From an uncultured Ruminococcus sp. (GTDB lineage Bacteria > Bacillota > Clostridia > Oscillospirales > Ruminococcaceae), in contig CAMBJF010000002.1 in the NCBI GenBank assembly GCA_945867875.1, positions 1 through 35,551 on the forward strand: a DNA stretch of 35,551 bases, read 5' to 3'. A program made the translations under genes and the position numbers. Each line of letters opens with the position of its first letter. Position 1 is the first letter of the stretch. Positions 17,077 through 25,632 of this stretch are shown here, piece after piece. The notes under the pieces were generated by a model, which worked only from the letters and a program-made list of their open reading frames with translations, had not been told where the DNA came from and searched no databases.

Positions 17077-18126
17077 TTACATTGCCGATGAGTCGTGATA
17101 TACCGATACATCAGCATATATTCCTCCGCATTCAGCCCCTTTGAGGAGCCGTCTGCTTATACTGAAACGGCTTTCTGCAACAATGCCGTTCTGTATTTTT
17201 ATGCTGTAATAGCTTTTGCTGCGGTCTGCGGCAATATTTGACATAAATGCTGAAATGTCCTCGTCAGAACCGTCAAAACATATCTCAGGTTCAGTCTTAC
17301 GGGCTTTCAGCACTCCGCTGTAAACTCTGTCGGGTATGACATTCCTGCATTCGGATAAATATACCTTTGCCGCTTCAAAAACCGCCTGTGCATTTTGCCT
17401 GTATTCATCTTTGGTATAAAAACTGTGGATCAAAACGGGAACTGCAAGCAACAGCAGAAGCGGTGAGAAAATTATCACTGCATATGCCATAGCTTTCACT
17501 GCATCACCGAAGATGATGCTTGCAGGCAGCGATGAGGTATAGCCCTTTGAGGGCTTGGTCTTATAGTCGGTGTTATATACGGGATAACCGCCCGCAGCAG
17601 CGCCGCCTGCGTAGAAGCTCACATTTTCATTTTCGGAAGTGATGTTGTCATATTGCTTTGCCAGGCTTTCAGTGCAATACAAAAGCCTTTCATCTGAGCA
17701 CCAGAAGCTTTGGACGGGCTTGCCTTTTATTACAATAACGGAGAAATAGCCATAGTCCCTTTCCGTGCTGCCGCCCATAAGACGGCGCATTGCTTTAAGG
17801 ATATCTTCCTCCGAACCGTCATAAAGAGCGTCATAGCTCCTGTAATAGCTTTCATACTCATCGGGATATGAAAGGCTGCCGCTGTAAATGCCGTCTTTTA
17901 TGACTTTGCCCTCGGCTTCGCATTTTGTCTCATAGGTGCAAAAATTTGTAAAGACAAGCTTGGCATTTGAGTTTGCAGCCGAAAGCATACCACCGATGCA
18001 GCCTGTATCATAAACAAGCTCACAGGCAAAATAAGAAGTATAATATGAGAGGAGAATGGTAAGGACGATACCAACAATGAGAAACATCACGAAATGACCC
18101 TTTCTTCTTGGGATTATCCTTGTCAT
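17077..18126 (-). CDS. Two-span membrane protein of unknown function with an internal duplication
   Basis: 349 residues, not recognised. A basic N terminus (RRKG) is followed by a membrane helix at about 12-34 and a second one at about 212-235. After each helix comes the same kind of domain. NAKLVF at 54-59 matches NAQAVF at 245-250. VIKDGIYSG (75-83) matches VIPDRVYSG (263-271). DGSEEDI (103-109) matches DGSDEDI (285-291). SDERLL (144-149) matches SRRLL (324-328). A helix followed by an NAK-like motif recalls Clostridial type IV pilin-like proteins, but there is no pilin Glu5 and no clear cleavage motif. The start at 18126 has a close GAGGG; a GTG/ATG at residues 13-14 with AAAGGG upstream is a possible alternative. 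It starts 18 bases after secA and is probably co-transcribed with it. Confidence 0.85.
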   Translation of the reverse strand: MTRIIPRRKGHFVMFLIVGIVLTILLSYYTSYFACELVYDTGCIGGMLSAANSNAKLVFTNFCTYETKCEAEGKVIKDGIYSGSLSYPDEYESYYRSYDALYDGSEEDILKAMRRLMGGSTERDYGYFSVIVIKGKPVQSFWCSDERLLYCTESLAKQYDNITSENENVSFYAGGAAAGGYPVYNTDYKTKPSKGYTSSLPASIIFGDAVKAMAYAVIIFSPLLLLLAVPVLIHSFYTKDEYRQNAQAVFEAAKVYLSECRNVIPDRVYSGVLKARKTEPEICFDGSDEDISAFMSNIAADRSKSYYSIKIQNGIVAESRFSISRRLLKGAECGGIYADVSVYHDSSAM

Positions 18127-18144
18127 ACCCTCACTCCGTCTGTA

Positions 18145-20883
18145 TTACTTCAAGTCTCTTCCGCAGCAGTTCTTGTACTTCTTGCCGCTTCCGCAGGGGC
18201 AGGGATCGTTTCTGCCAACCTTCTTCACACGTCTTGGCTCGTTCTCATAGCTGCCGTCGCCCTGAGTCTCCATGGGCTCCGCAACTCTTTCTCTCTTAGG
18301 CTCATCATTGCCCTTGACCTGAATTGTGAACAGGAGACGTACAGTGTCCTCACGGATAGACTCGATCATTGCGTCGAACATCTCGAAGCCCTCGTAACGG
18401 TACTCGACAACGGGGTTCTTCTGACCGAATGCACGGAGACCGATACCTCTTCTCAGCTCTTCCATATCGTCGATATGCGCCATCCACTTAAGGTCAACTA
18501 CCTTAAGGAGGATAACTCTTTCAAGCTCTCTGAGCATATCGCTGCCAAGGTCCTTTTCACGCTTGTCATAATATGTCATTGCTCTTTCGGTGAGCATATC
18601 GATGATGTCGTCCTTTTTGAGCTTGCCAAGCTCTTCGGGGGTGTATTTGAAATCATCGGGAGTGGTGAGAAGTCCTGCGAAATGCTCCTTAAGACCTGTA
18701 AGGTTCCACTCGTCCTGAATGGTGTTGTCGATAATGTAGAGGTTAACACCGTCAGCTACCCAGTCCTTTATCATCTTCTGGATATATTCGTGGATATCCT
18801 CGCCGTTGAGAACCTTTGCTCTCTGCTCGTAGATAATGGCTCTCTGAGTGGACATAACGTCATCATAGTTGAGGACATTCTTTCTGATAGCGAAGTTTCT
18901 GCCCTCCACCTTTTTCTGAGAGGACTCAATTACCTTGGAGAGCATCTTGGACTCAATGGGCATATCCTCGTCTATGTTCATATTTGTCATCATCATCTGG
19001 AGACGCTCGCCGCCGAACAGTCTCATAAGGTCGTCCTCCAGTGAAAGGAAGAAGCAGCTTTCGCCCTCGTCTCCCTGACGGCCTGCACGTCCACGGAGCT
19101 GGTTGTCGATACGTCTGGATTCGTGGCGCTCGGTACCGAGAATGTAAAGACCGCCTGCGGCACGGACCTTGTCCGCCTGATCCTTGATAACAGCCTGATG
19201 CTTTGCATAGAGCTTCTTATATTCCTCACGGGCTGCAAGGATAGCCTCGTCATCGGTGTCGGCATAGCTTATAGCCTCGCTGATAAGCTCCTCCTCCATA
19301 CCCTCACGCTTCATATCAGCCTTTGCAAGGAACTCGGCATTACCGCCGAGAAGGATATCAGTACCACGTCCTGCCATATTGGTGGCAATGGTAACTGCAC
19401 CAAGCTGACCTGCCTGAGCAACTATCTCGGCTTCCTTAGCGTGCTGCTTTGCGTTCAGAACGTTGTGCTTGATGCCTCTCTTGGAGAGCATCTTTGAAAG
19501 TATCTCGGACTTTTCAATGGAGATAGTACCAACGAGAACGGGCTGACCCTTTTCGTGGCACTCAACTATCTTATCAATAGCAGCCTTGAACTTTGCGTTC
19601 TCGGTCTTGAAAACAACATCGGGGTGGTCTATACGCTTGATAGGACGGTTTGTGGGGATCTCGATAACGTCCAGCTTATAGATCTCTCTGAACTCGTCCT
19701 CCTCGGTCATAGCCGTACCGGTCATACCGGAGAGCTTGTGATAGAGACGGAAGAAGTTCTGGAATGTGATAGATGCAAGGGTCTTGGACTCGTGAGCTAC
19801 CTTAACGCCTTCCTTTGCCTCAATAGCCTGATGAAGTCCGTCATTGTAGCGGCGTCCCATCATAAGACGGCCTGTGAACTCGTCAACGATGACAATTTCG
19901 CCGTCATTTACAACGTAGTCGATATCCTTCTTCATAATTCCGTTGGCTTTGAGAGCCTGGTTGATGTGGTGAAGAAGAGTGGAGTTTTCGGCATCGTAGA
20001 GGTTTACAACGTTGAAATATTTCTCAGCCTTTTTTACGCCCTGACGGGTGATAGTGGCTGTCTTTGCCTTTTCGTCGATGATGTAGTCGCTGTCCTCGGC
20101 AATTTCTTCCTGATCGGTCTTTGTGTCCATTTCAGCAACAACAAAGGGCTTTAATGTCTTTGCGAATTTATCCGCAAGGGTGTACCACTCTGTGGACTTG
20201 TCTCCACGTCCCGAAATGATAAGAGGGGTTCTCGCTTCATCGATGAGGATAGAGTCCACCTCGTCCACGATGGCGAAGTTAAATTCTCTCTGAACCTTTT
20301 CGCTCTTGTAGATGACCATATTGTCACGGAGGTAGTCGAAGCCGAACTCGTTGTTTGTACCGTATGTGATATCGCAGTTGTATGCTTCACGGCGCTCGTC
20401 GTTGCTAAGGTCGTGGAGGATACAGCCGATAGTAAGTCCTAAGTATCTGTACACCTTACCCATTTCCTCGGACTGGGATTTTGCAAGGTAGTCATTAACC
20501 GTTACGACGTGAACGCCCTTGCCGTCCAGAGCGTTGAGGTATGATGCACAGCAGGCAACGAGGGTTTTACCCTCACCTGTTCTCATCTCGGCGATTCTGC
20601 CCTGATGAAGAACTATGGCACCGATTATCTGCACGGGATAGGGCTTCTTGCCGAGAACACGGAATGCCGCTTCTCTGACAGTTGCAAGAGCCTCGGGAAG
20701 TATATCGTCAAGAGTCTCGCCGTTTGCAAGTCTTTCCTTGAATTCGGGGGTCTTGGCTTTCAGCTCTTTCTCGGTGAGCTTGCCGTATTCCTCGTCAAGG
20801 TCAAGCACCTTCTGCTTTATGGGGTCGATCTTTTTAAGCTCTCTTTTGCTGTAGTTTCCGAAAAGTCCGTCTAAAATACCCAT
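18145..20883 (-). CDS. secA: Preprotein translocase motor ATPase SecA
   Basis: The cytosolic ATPase that pushes unfolded secreted proteins through SecYEG. Walker A MRTGEGKT is at 100-107 and Walker B VDEVDSILIDEARTP near 206-220. The helicase-type motifs TNMAGRGTDI and QLRGRAGRQGDEG are present. The protein ends in the zinc-binding SecB/ribosome-contact tail CPCGSGKKYKNCC (Cys 895, 897, 906, 907). 912 residues is normal and there is only one secA here. The N terminus MGILDGLFGNYSKRELK is the usual SecA start, with AAGGTGG upstream. Confidence 0.98.
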   Translation of the reverse strand: MGILDGLFGNYSKRELKKIDPIKQKVLDLDEEYGKLTEKELKAKTPEFKERLANGETLDDILPEALATVREAAFRVLGKKPYPVQIIGAIVLHQGRIAEMRTGEGKTLVACCASYLNALDGKGVHVVTVNDYLAKSQSEEMGKVYRYLGLTIGCILHDLSNDERREAYNCDITYGTNNEFGFDYLRDNMVIYKSEKVQREFNFAIVDEVDSILIDEARTPLIISGRGDKSTEWYTLADKFAKTLKPFVVAEMDTKTDQEEIAEDSDYIIDEKAKTATITRQGVKKAEKYFNVVNLYDAENSTLLHHINQALKANGIMKKDIDYVVNDGEIVIVDEFTGRLMMGRRYNDGLHQAIEAKEGVKVAHESKTLASITFQNFFRLYHKLSGMTGTAMTEEDEFREIYKLDVIEIPTNRPIKRIDHPDVVFKTENAKFKAAIDKIVECHEKGQPVLVGTISIEKSEILSKMLSKRGIKHNVLNAKQHAKEAEIVAQAGQLGAVTIATNMAGRGTDILLGGNAEFLAKADMKREGMEEELISEAISYADTDDEAILAAREEYKKLYAKHQAVIKDQADKVRAAGGLYILGTERHESRRIDNQLRGRAGRQGDEGESCFFLSLEDDLMRLFGGERLQMMMTNMNIDEDMPIESKMLSKVIESSQKKVEGRNFAIRKNVLNYDDVMSTQRAIIYEQRAKVLNGEDIHEYIQKMIKDWVADGVNLYIIDNTIQDEWNLTGLKEHFAGLLTTPDDFKYTPEELGKLKKDDIIDMLTERAMTYYDKREKDLGSDMLRELERVILLKVVDLKWMAHIDDMEELRRGIGLRAFGQKNPVVEYRYEGFEMFDAMIESIREDTVRLLFTIQVKGNDEPKRERVAEPMETQGDGSYENEPRRVKKVGRNDPCPCGSGKKYKNCCGRDLK

Positions 20884-20973
20884 TCTTTTTATTCCACCTT
20901 AATAAATGTATGTGTTTTAATGTAATGCGTAAAAGTGATAATGCATAAATACGCACAACTATGCTTATATTCT

Positions 20974-21002
20974 ATTATAACGCATAATTCAAGTCGTGTC
21001 AA
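20974..21002 (-). promoter_or_regulatory. Sigma-A promoter of secA
   Basis: On the minus strand TTGACA (21002-20997), 17 bases, TATAAT (20979-20974): perfect consensus. The leader of about 85 bases contains two near-complementary ATGCGTA/TACGCAT type segments that could fold. The 350-base gap between secA and the aspartokinase gene holds the two divergent promoters; I see nothing else in 21003-21122. Confidence 0.9.
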
Positions 21003-21122
21003 TATATTTTTTTGTTATGACCTTGTTAAGGAAAGCATACGCTGATCTGTCCGCCACACAAATACAGCAGTATTTCCCAAATGGACAAGCCCCGAAACGG
21101 CAAAATTTGTCTTATATGGCAA

Positions 21123-21151
21123 TTGACCTGAGGGGAAAAATAGGATATAAT
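21123..21151 (+). promoter_or_regulatory. Sigma-A promoter of the aspartokinase-citrate synthase unit
   Basis: TTGACC (21123-21128), 17 bases, TATAAT (21146-21151). The leader then contains a GACGCT/AGCGTC hairpin (21181-21201) without a T run, before the ribosome binding site GGAGAAGAG. I see no lysine riboswitch; the leader is too short for one. Confidence 0.88.
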
Positions 21152-21233
21152 AGAATAGTCGCATATTATACGATGAAAGAGACGCTCCAAATGGCAGCGT
21201 CCTCACATATATTTAAAATGGAGAAGAGTTATT

Positions 21234-22559
21234 ATGGAAAACACTAAGGTAGTCAAGTTCGGCGGAAGCTCTCTTGCCGATGCAGGTCAGTTCCGCAAGG
21301 TTGCGGACATCGTTCTTTCCGACCCCGCAAGAAGATTTGTTGTTGCCTCCGCACCCGGAAAAAGATTCGGCGGCGATACCAAAGTCACCGATATGCTTTA
21401 CAACTGCTACGATCTCGCCGTAAAGGGCGAAAGCTTCGACAAGGCTTTTGAAGCTATCGAGCAGAGATTTGAGTCCATTATTGACGAGCTTGGCATTGAC
21501 CTTTCCCTCGACACCGAGTTTGCAAACATCAAGAACGCCTTTGCTCACCGTGCGGGCAGAGACTATGCCGCAAGCCGTGGCGAGTATCTTAACTCCATTG
21601 TTCTTGCAAAGTTCCTGAACTTTGATTTTATCGACCCCGCAGGCTATATCAGATTTGACGAAAAGGGCGTTTTTGACCTTGAAACCACACGCTCCCTCCT
21701 CGCTCCCAAGCTTGCCGAGTCCTCCCACGCAGTTATCCCCGGCTTCTACGGCTCAATGCCCAATGATACTATAAAGACATTCTCAAGAGGCGGCTCCGAT
21801 ATCACAGGCTCTATCGTTGCAAATGCCGCAAATGCTGTTATATACGAGAACTGGACTGACGTAAGCGGCTTCCTTATCTGCGACCCAAGAATCGTCGATA
21901 ACCCCAAGCCTATCACAACCATCACCTACAGAGAGCTGAGAGAGCTTGCTTATATGGGCGCAACCGTTCTCCACGAGGAAGCTATCTTCCCCGTAAGAAA
22001 AGCAGGTATCCCCATTAACATCAAGAACACCAACCACCCCGAGGACAGAGGAACATTTATCGTTTCCGAGACCGCTGAGACCTCCAAGTACACCATTACG
22101 GGTATTGCGGGCAAGAAGGGCTTCTCCGTTATCCAGATCGAAAAGGATATGATGAATTCCGAGCTGGGCTTTGGCAGAAATGTTCTGAGAGTTCTTGAAA
22201 AGAACGGTCTCTGCTTTGAGCATATGCCCTCAGGCATCGACACAATGAGCATCGTTGTTAATTCCGAGTCTCTTATCGGCAAGGAAAAGGCAATTATAGA
22301 TGAGATAAACTTCCGCTGCCACCCCGACAAGCTGGAGATCGAGAACAATCTCGCACTTATCGCCGTTGTGGGCAGAAGTATGAGAAAGGCAAGAGGCACT
22401 GCGGGCAGACTGTTCAGCGCCCTTGCACACGCAAGAGTTAATGTTAAGATGATAGATCAGGGCTCCTCTGAGCTCAACATCATTATCGGAGTTGAAGAAG
22501 AGGACTTTGAGACTGCTACAAAGGCGATCTATGATATGTTCGTACTTCCTCAGGAGTGA
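21234..22559 (+). CDS. Aspartokinase
   Basis: Phosphorylates aspartate, the first step to lysine, threonine, methionine and diaminopimelate. The kinase signature KFGGSS is at 8-13, and the mid-domain RGGSDITGSIVANA and ENWTDVSG blocks are intact. Two ACT regulatory domains fill the C-terminal third (about 285-441; SELNIIIGVEEEDFETATKAIY is the last one), so allosteric feedback by an end-product amino acid is likely. Which one cannot be told from sequence by eye. There is no homoserine dehydrogenase fusion at 441 residues. It heads a unit with citrate synthase 60 bases downstream. Symbols such as lysC or thrA would be a guess. Confidence 0.94.
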   Translation: MENTKVVKFGGSSLADAGQFRKVADIVLSDPARRFVVASAPGKRFGGDTKVTDMLYNCYDLAVKGESFDKAFEAIEQRFESIIDELGIDLSLDTEFANIKNAFAHRAGRDYAASRGEYLNSIVLAKFLNFDFIDPAGYIRFDEKGVFDLETTRSLLAPKLAESSHAVIPGFYGSMPNDTIKTFSRGGSDITGSIVANAANAVIYENWTDVSGFLICDPRIVDNPKPITTITYRELRELAYMGATVLHEEAIFPVRKAGIPINIKNTNHPEDRGTFIVSETAETSKYTITGIAGKKGFSVIQIEKDMMNSELGFGRNVLRVLEKNGLCFEHMPSGIDTMSIVVNSESLIGKEKAIIDEINFRCHPDKLEIENNLALIAVVGRSMRKARGTAGRLFSALAHARVNVKMIDQGSSELNIIIGVEEEDFETATKAIYDMFVLPQE

Positions 22560-22572
22560 TTATTCCATTGGC

Positions 22573-22593
22573 TCTGAGGGGCAGTGCTCCTCA
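22573..22593 (+). other. Intercistronic hairpin between aspartokinase and citrate synthase
   Basis: CTGAGGGG and CTCCTCAG form an eight-pair stem (one G-U) around CAGTG. No T run follows, so it is not a standard terminator. It could stabilise the upstream mRNA 3' end or mark a processing site, giving the two genes different expression. Confidence 0.5.
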
Positions 22594-22619
22594 GGGTCTG
22601 TATGAAAGGACTGGTAAAA

Positions 22620-23948
22620 ATGGATAAGCTTTATGCAGCTTACACCGAGAACAACAAGATCGACCCTAAGTATTACGATAAATTCAGCGTTAAAAGAGGT
22701 CTCAGAAACCCCGACGGCTCAGGCGTTATGGCAGGCATTACAAACATCTGTAATGTTCACGGATATGTGCTCAACGAGGGTGAAAAGTTCCCCGATGAGG
22801 GAAAGCTTGTGTTCCGTGGCTATAACATCAACGACCTTGTTGAAAATGTAGTTGCCGAGAACCGTTTCGGATATGAGGAAATTGCATATCTTCTTCTTGG
22901 CGGAAAGCTCCCCGACAAGGCAGAGCTTGAAAATTTCGGCAGGCTCCTTGACAGCAACAGAGAGCTTCCCGACGGATTTTTCGAGGATATGATACTTAAA
23001 GCTCCCTCAAAGAATATTATGAACAAGATGTCCCGTTCGGTGCTTGCTCTTTATTCCTATGATGAATGTCCCGACAACACAGGCGCAAAGCACGAGGTGG
23101 ACACCGCTATTTCCATTATCGCAAAGATGCCTGTTATTATGGTAGATGCATACAACGTCAAGCAGAGATATTACAATCACGGCACAATGTTTATGCATCC
23201 CCTTATCCCCGGACTTTCCACAGCCGAGACTATCCTCTCACTGCTCCGTCCCGACAGGCAGTACACCGATGCAGAGGCAAAGCTCCTTGATATTATGCTT
23301 ATGCTCCACGCAGAGCACGGCGGCGGAAACAACTCCACATTTACCTGCCGTGTGCTTACATCTTCGGGCACAGACCCTTATGCTGCATATTCCGCAGCTA
23401 TCGGCTCCCTTAAAGGCCCCCGTCACGGCGGTGCCAACCACAAGGTCCTTGAAATGCAGCGCTGCGTAATGGAAAATGTTCAGCACTGGGACGATGAGGG
23501 CGAGGTCGCTGACTTCCTTACAAAGATACTGAAAAAGGAAGCAGGAGACGGCAGCGGACTTATCTACGGTATGGGTCATGCGGTTTACACCCTTTCCGAC
23601 CCCAGAGCCGTTATCCTCAAAAAGAATGCAGAGAAAATGGCTCTCGACAGCGAGTTCGAGCCTGAGTACAGACTGCTTGAAACTATTGAGCGCCTTACTC
23701 CCGAGCTTTTCAAAAAGGTCACAGGCAACGACAAGAAGATGTGCGCAAATGTGGATATGTACAGCGGCTTTGTTTACAAGATGCTGGGCATTCCCGAGGA
23801 CCTTTACACTCCTCTCTTCGCCACATCACGTATGGCAGGCTGGTGCGCTCACCGCTTCGAGGAAGCTATGACAGGCAAGAGAATTATCCGTCCCGCTTAC
23901 AAGAGCGTGAGCAAGGAAAAGAGCTATATCAAGCTTTCCGACAGATAA
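22620..23948 (+). CDS. Citrate synthase
   Basis: Condenses oxaloacetate and acetyl-CoA to citrate, probably feeding a partial TCA route to 2-oxoglutarate and glutamate in this anaerobe. The active-site histidines appear as H230 and H233 in LHAEHGGGNNSTF and H320 in GMGHAVYTLSDPRA; GPRHGGANHKV is also typical. The start chosen is the ATG at 22620 (442 residues) because AAAGGA lies nine bases before it. The frame reaches a GTG at 22584, but that lies inside the hairpin and lacks a ribosome binding site. The pairing with aspartokinase puts two oxaloacetate/aspartate-drawing enzymes on one transcript. Confidence 0.94.
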   Translation: MDKLYAAYTENNKIDPKYYDKFSVKRGLRNPDGSGVMAGITNICNVHGYVLNEGEKFPDEGKLVFRGYNINDLVENVVAENRFGYEEIAYLLLGGKLPDKAELENFGRLLDSNRELPDGFFEDMILKAPSKNIMNKMSRSVLALYSYDECPDNTGAKHEVDTAISIIAKMPVIMVDAYNVKQRYYNHGTMFMHPLIPGLSTAETILSLLRPDRQYTDAEAKLLDIMLMLHAEHGGGNNSTFTCRVLTSSGTDPYAAYSAAIGSLKGPRHGGANHKVLEMQRCVMENVQHWDDEGEVADFLTKILKKEAGDGSGLIYGMGHAVYTLSDPRAVILKKNAEKMALDSEFEPEYRLLETIERLTPELFKKVTGNDKKMCANVDMYSGFVYKMLGIPEDLYTPLFATSRMAGWCAHRFEEAMTGKRIIRPAYKSVSKEKSYIKLSDR

Positions 23949-23962
23949 TTTTGGTACATATA

Positions 23963-23995
23963 TAATTTCAGCCGCTCTCGGTTTCGGGAGCGGCT
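23963..23995. repeat. 33-bp direct repeat, copy 1 (terminator hairpin)
   Basis: A 33-base sequence, identical to 25600-25632, containing the stem CAGCCGCTCTCG/CGGGAGCGGCT. Together the two copies bracket the AT-rich nuclease-like gene. Confidence 0.9.
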
Positions 23996-24000
23996 GTTTT
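23969..24000 (+). terminator. Terminator after citrate synthase
   Basis: CAGCCGCTCTCG and CGGGAGCGGCTG pair around GTTT and run into TTTT. It ends the aspartokinase-citrate synthase unit. Confidence 0.88.
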
Positions 24001-24026
24001 AATGTAATTTTAGAATACAATACATA

Positions 24027-24055
24027 TTGACTTAATTAAATTAGCCTGATATAAT
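24027..24055 (+). promoter_or_regulatory. Sigma-A promoter of the nuclease-like gene
   Basis: TTGACT (24027-24032), 17 bases, TATAAT (24050-24055), with TG one base before the -10. The gene has its own strong promoter and the ribosome binding site GGGGGGA (24074-24080). Confidence 0.88.
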
Positions 24056-24084
24056 AATATTATAAACTTTATTGGGGGGATGTT

Positions 24085-25602
24085 ATGTTTAATGAGTATA
24101 TGTGGAAAACGTATCTTAATGCAGGCGGAAAAGACGTTGTGAAGATGTTTGAGGATAACTTTACGAAGAAAATGTCACCAAGCTATTATGATGAAATTTT
24201 AAACCTTCACAAAAATATATGTGCAGCTCCTATTGTCAGCAAGCGTGTATGTGAAGATTTAAAAATGCTTGCAACGGACTTGAAAAATAATGATTTCCTT
24301 TATGGCTGTTATTCCATAATAGATATGTTTAATGCGAAAAATTTTGATTGCACAATAGAAAACGTTATGAAAGGATTGTATGACGGGCTGAACGATACGG
24401 GCAAGGAAAAGCCCAATTATATGTTCAAAGAATTTGCTTTGGGTATTACCTACTATTCAACTTTTTTGGCGATAGAGTTTCCCGAAGCATTCATACCTTA
24501 TTATTTCTGTTATAATTACAACGTTCTTGAAAAAATAGCGGAAGAGTTTGAGATTGAGATGCCTGAAATTCCCGTGAAAAAGGATTACGAGGGTCGCTTT
24601 TTCCACTATGCCGAAATTTGTATGACACTGTGGGATTTCAGGAAAAAACATAATATGTCGCCCTATGAGCTTTGGGCATTTCTTTATGATTTTGCTCCCA
24701 AATACATCGGAGGCACGGACAGCTACATAATTAAAGATATTCCCGAACCCAAAGGAGCATATTTTATCGGCGGCTCAAAAGATGATATTTTCCTTGACGG
24801 AAACGAAGAAAAAATAACCTGCTGGCAGTGCGACCCTGATACAAGAGCCGGGGATATGATAGTTATGTACCTCAAAACGCCGGTCAGCGCAGTTGATTCG
24901 GTGTGGAGAAGTATTTCGGTAGGATTTAATGACCCATTCTTTTACTATTACAGATGCACATATATCGCCAGACCTGTTAGTATTAAGCGAATTACACAAA
25001 AAGAGCTTCAACAGGATTCCGTATTTAAAGAAGTGCCCATAGTCCGCAAAAATATGCAGGGAATAAACGGCGTGGAACTGTTGCCATCTCAGTACAATCA
25101 TTTAATGGATATTGCAGGTGCTGATGTTCCACGGCTTGAATTTATTGTTTCGGAAAGCGGTCAGGAGCTTATCAGAGAAAAAGATGTTGAAAACAAGCTT
25201 ATAATTCCTCTTTTGAAAAAACTCGGCTATAATGAAAATGAATACACAAAACAGCTTTACATTGAAATCGGCAATCATAATCACGCTATGATACCTGATT
25301 TTGTGCTTTTACCCAAACATTCAAAGGGACATTATTCGGCGTTTGCACTTATTGAAGCCAAGATTAAAATTTCAAGTCAAAAACAGCTTGAAGAGACAAA
25401 AACGCAGGCAAGAAGCTACGCAGTTCAGCTTAAATCAAAGTATGCGGCTATTGCTGACAAAAATAAGATATGGGTTTTAAGTTCGGATGATGATTATTCT
25501 GAGGAAATTTTTTCGGTTAGTTGGGATGAGCTTAATGATCCGGATGTTTTTTCAAAACTGCTAAAGCTTATAGGCGTAAATTCTAAAAACGCCAAGAAAT
25601 AA
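24085..25602 (+). CDS. Putative EVE-like plus PD-(D/E)XK nuclease protein, possible modification-dependent restriction enzyme
   Basis: 505 residues, no signal peptide or membrane span. Residues 1-210 are helical and not recognised, with the block ELWAFLYDFAPK (195-206). Residues about 244-340 look like an EVE/PUA-type fold: a Trp (W247), GDMIVMYLKTP (256-266) and a following strand-rich aromatic stretch, as in domains that read modified bases. Residues about 362-470 resemble the HsdR N-terminal nuclease: E369 in EKDVENKLIIPLLKKLGY, PD at 404-405, EAK at 424-426, and QARSY at 441-445, the expected E, PD, ExK and Qxxx-Tyr order. A methyltransferase, a helicase and an hsdS are all absent, so a one-gene restriction or defence role is inferred. 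Its base composition is much more AT-rich than the neighbours and 33-bp repeats flank it, which suggests transfer. The gene is certain; the domain calls were made by eye. Confidence 0.6.
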   Translation: MFNEYMWKTYLNAGGKDVVKMFEDNFTKKMSPSYYDEILNLHKNICAAPIVSKRVCEDLKMLATDLKNNDFLYGCYSIIDMFNAKNFDCTIENVMKGLYDGLNDTGKEKPNYMFKEFALGITYYSTFLAIEFPEAFIPYYFCYNYNVLEKIAEEFEIEMPEIPVKKDYEGRFFHYAEICMTLWDFRKKHNMSPYELWAFLYDFAPKYIGGTDSYIIKDIPEPKGAYFIGGSKDDIFLDGNEEKITCWQCDPDTRAGDMIVMYLKTPVSAVDSVWRSISVGFNDPFFYYYRCTYIARPVSIKRITQKELQQDSVFKEVPIVRKNMQGINGVELLPSQYNHLMDIAGADVPRLEFIVSESGQELIREKDVENKLIIPLLKKLGYNENEYTKQLYIEIGNHNHAMIPDFVLLPKHSKGHYSAFALIEAKIKISSQKQLEETKTQARSYAVQLKSKYAAIADKNKIWVLSSDDDYSEEIFSVSWDELNDPDVFSKLLKLIGVNSKNAKK

Positions 25603-25632
25603 TTTCAGCCGCTCTCGGTTTCGGGAGCGGCT
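25600..25632. repeat. 33-bp direct repeat, copy 2 (terminator hairpin)
   Basis: Identical over 33 bases to 23963-23995. Its first three bases are the stop codon of the nuclease-like gene. The hairpin (25607-25632) sits between two converging genes and probably terminates both. Confidence 0.9.

Noticed and set aside
18094..19044. 316-codon plus-strand frame opposite the end of secA
   Set aside because: Antisense shadow of secA; no start signals and no recognisable protein.
21181..21201. Lysine riboswitch in the aspartokinase leader
   Set aside because: The leader between the promoter and the start codon is about 75 bases and holds one simple hairpin, too short for a lysine riboswitch.
20996..21247. 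83-codon plus-strand frame between secA and aspartokinase
   Set aside because: It overlaps both divergent promoters and the start of the aspartokinase gene, and lacks a ribosome binding site.
24085..25602. Type I restriction subunit HsdR
   Set aside because: Only the nuclease-like part resembles HsdR; the helicase motor is absent, the protein is half the length or less, and there is no hsdM or hsdS next to it.
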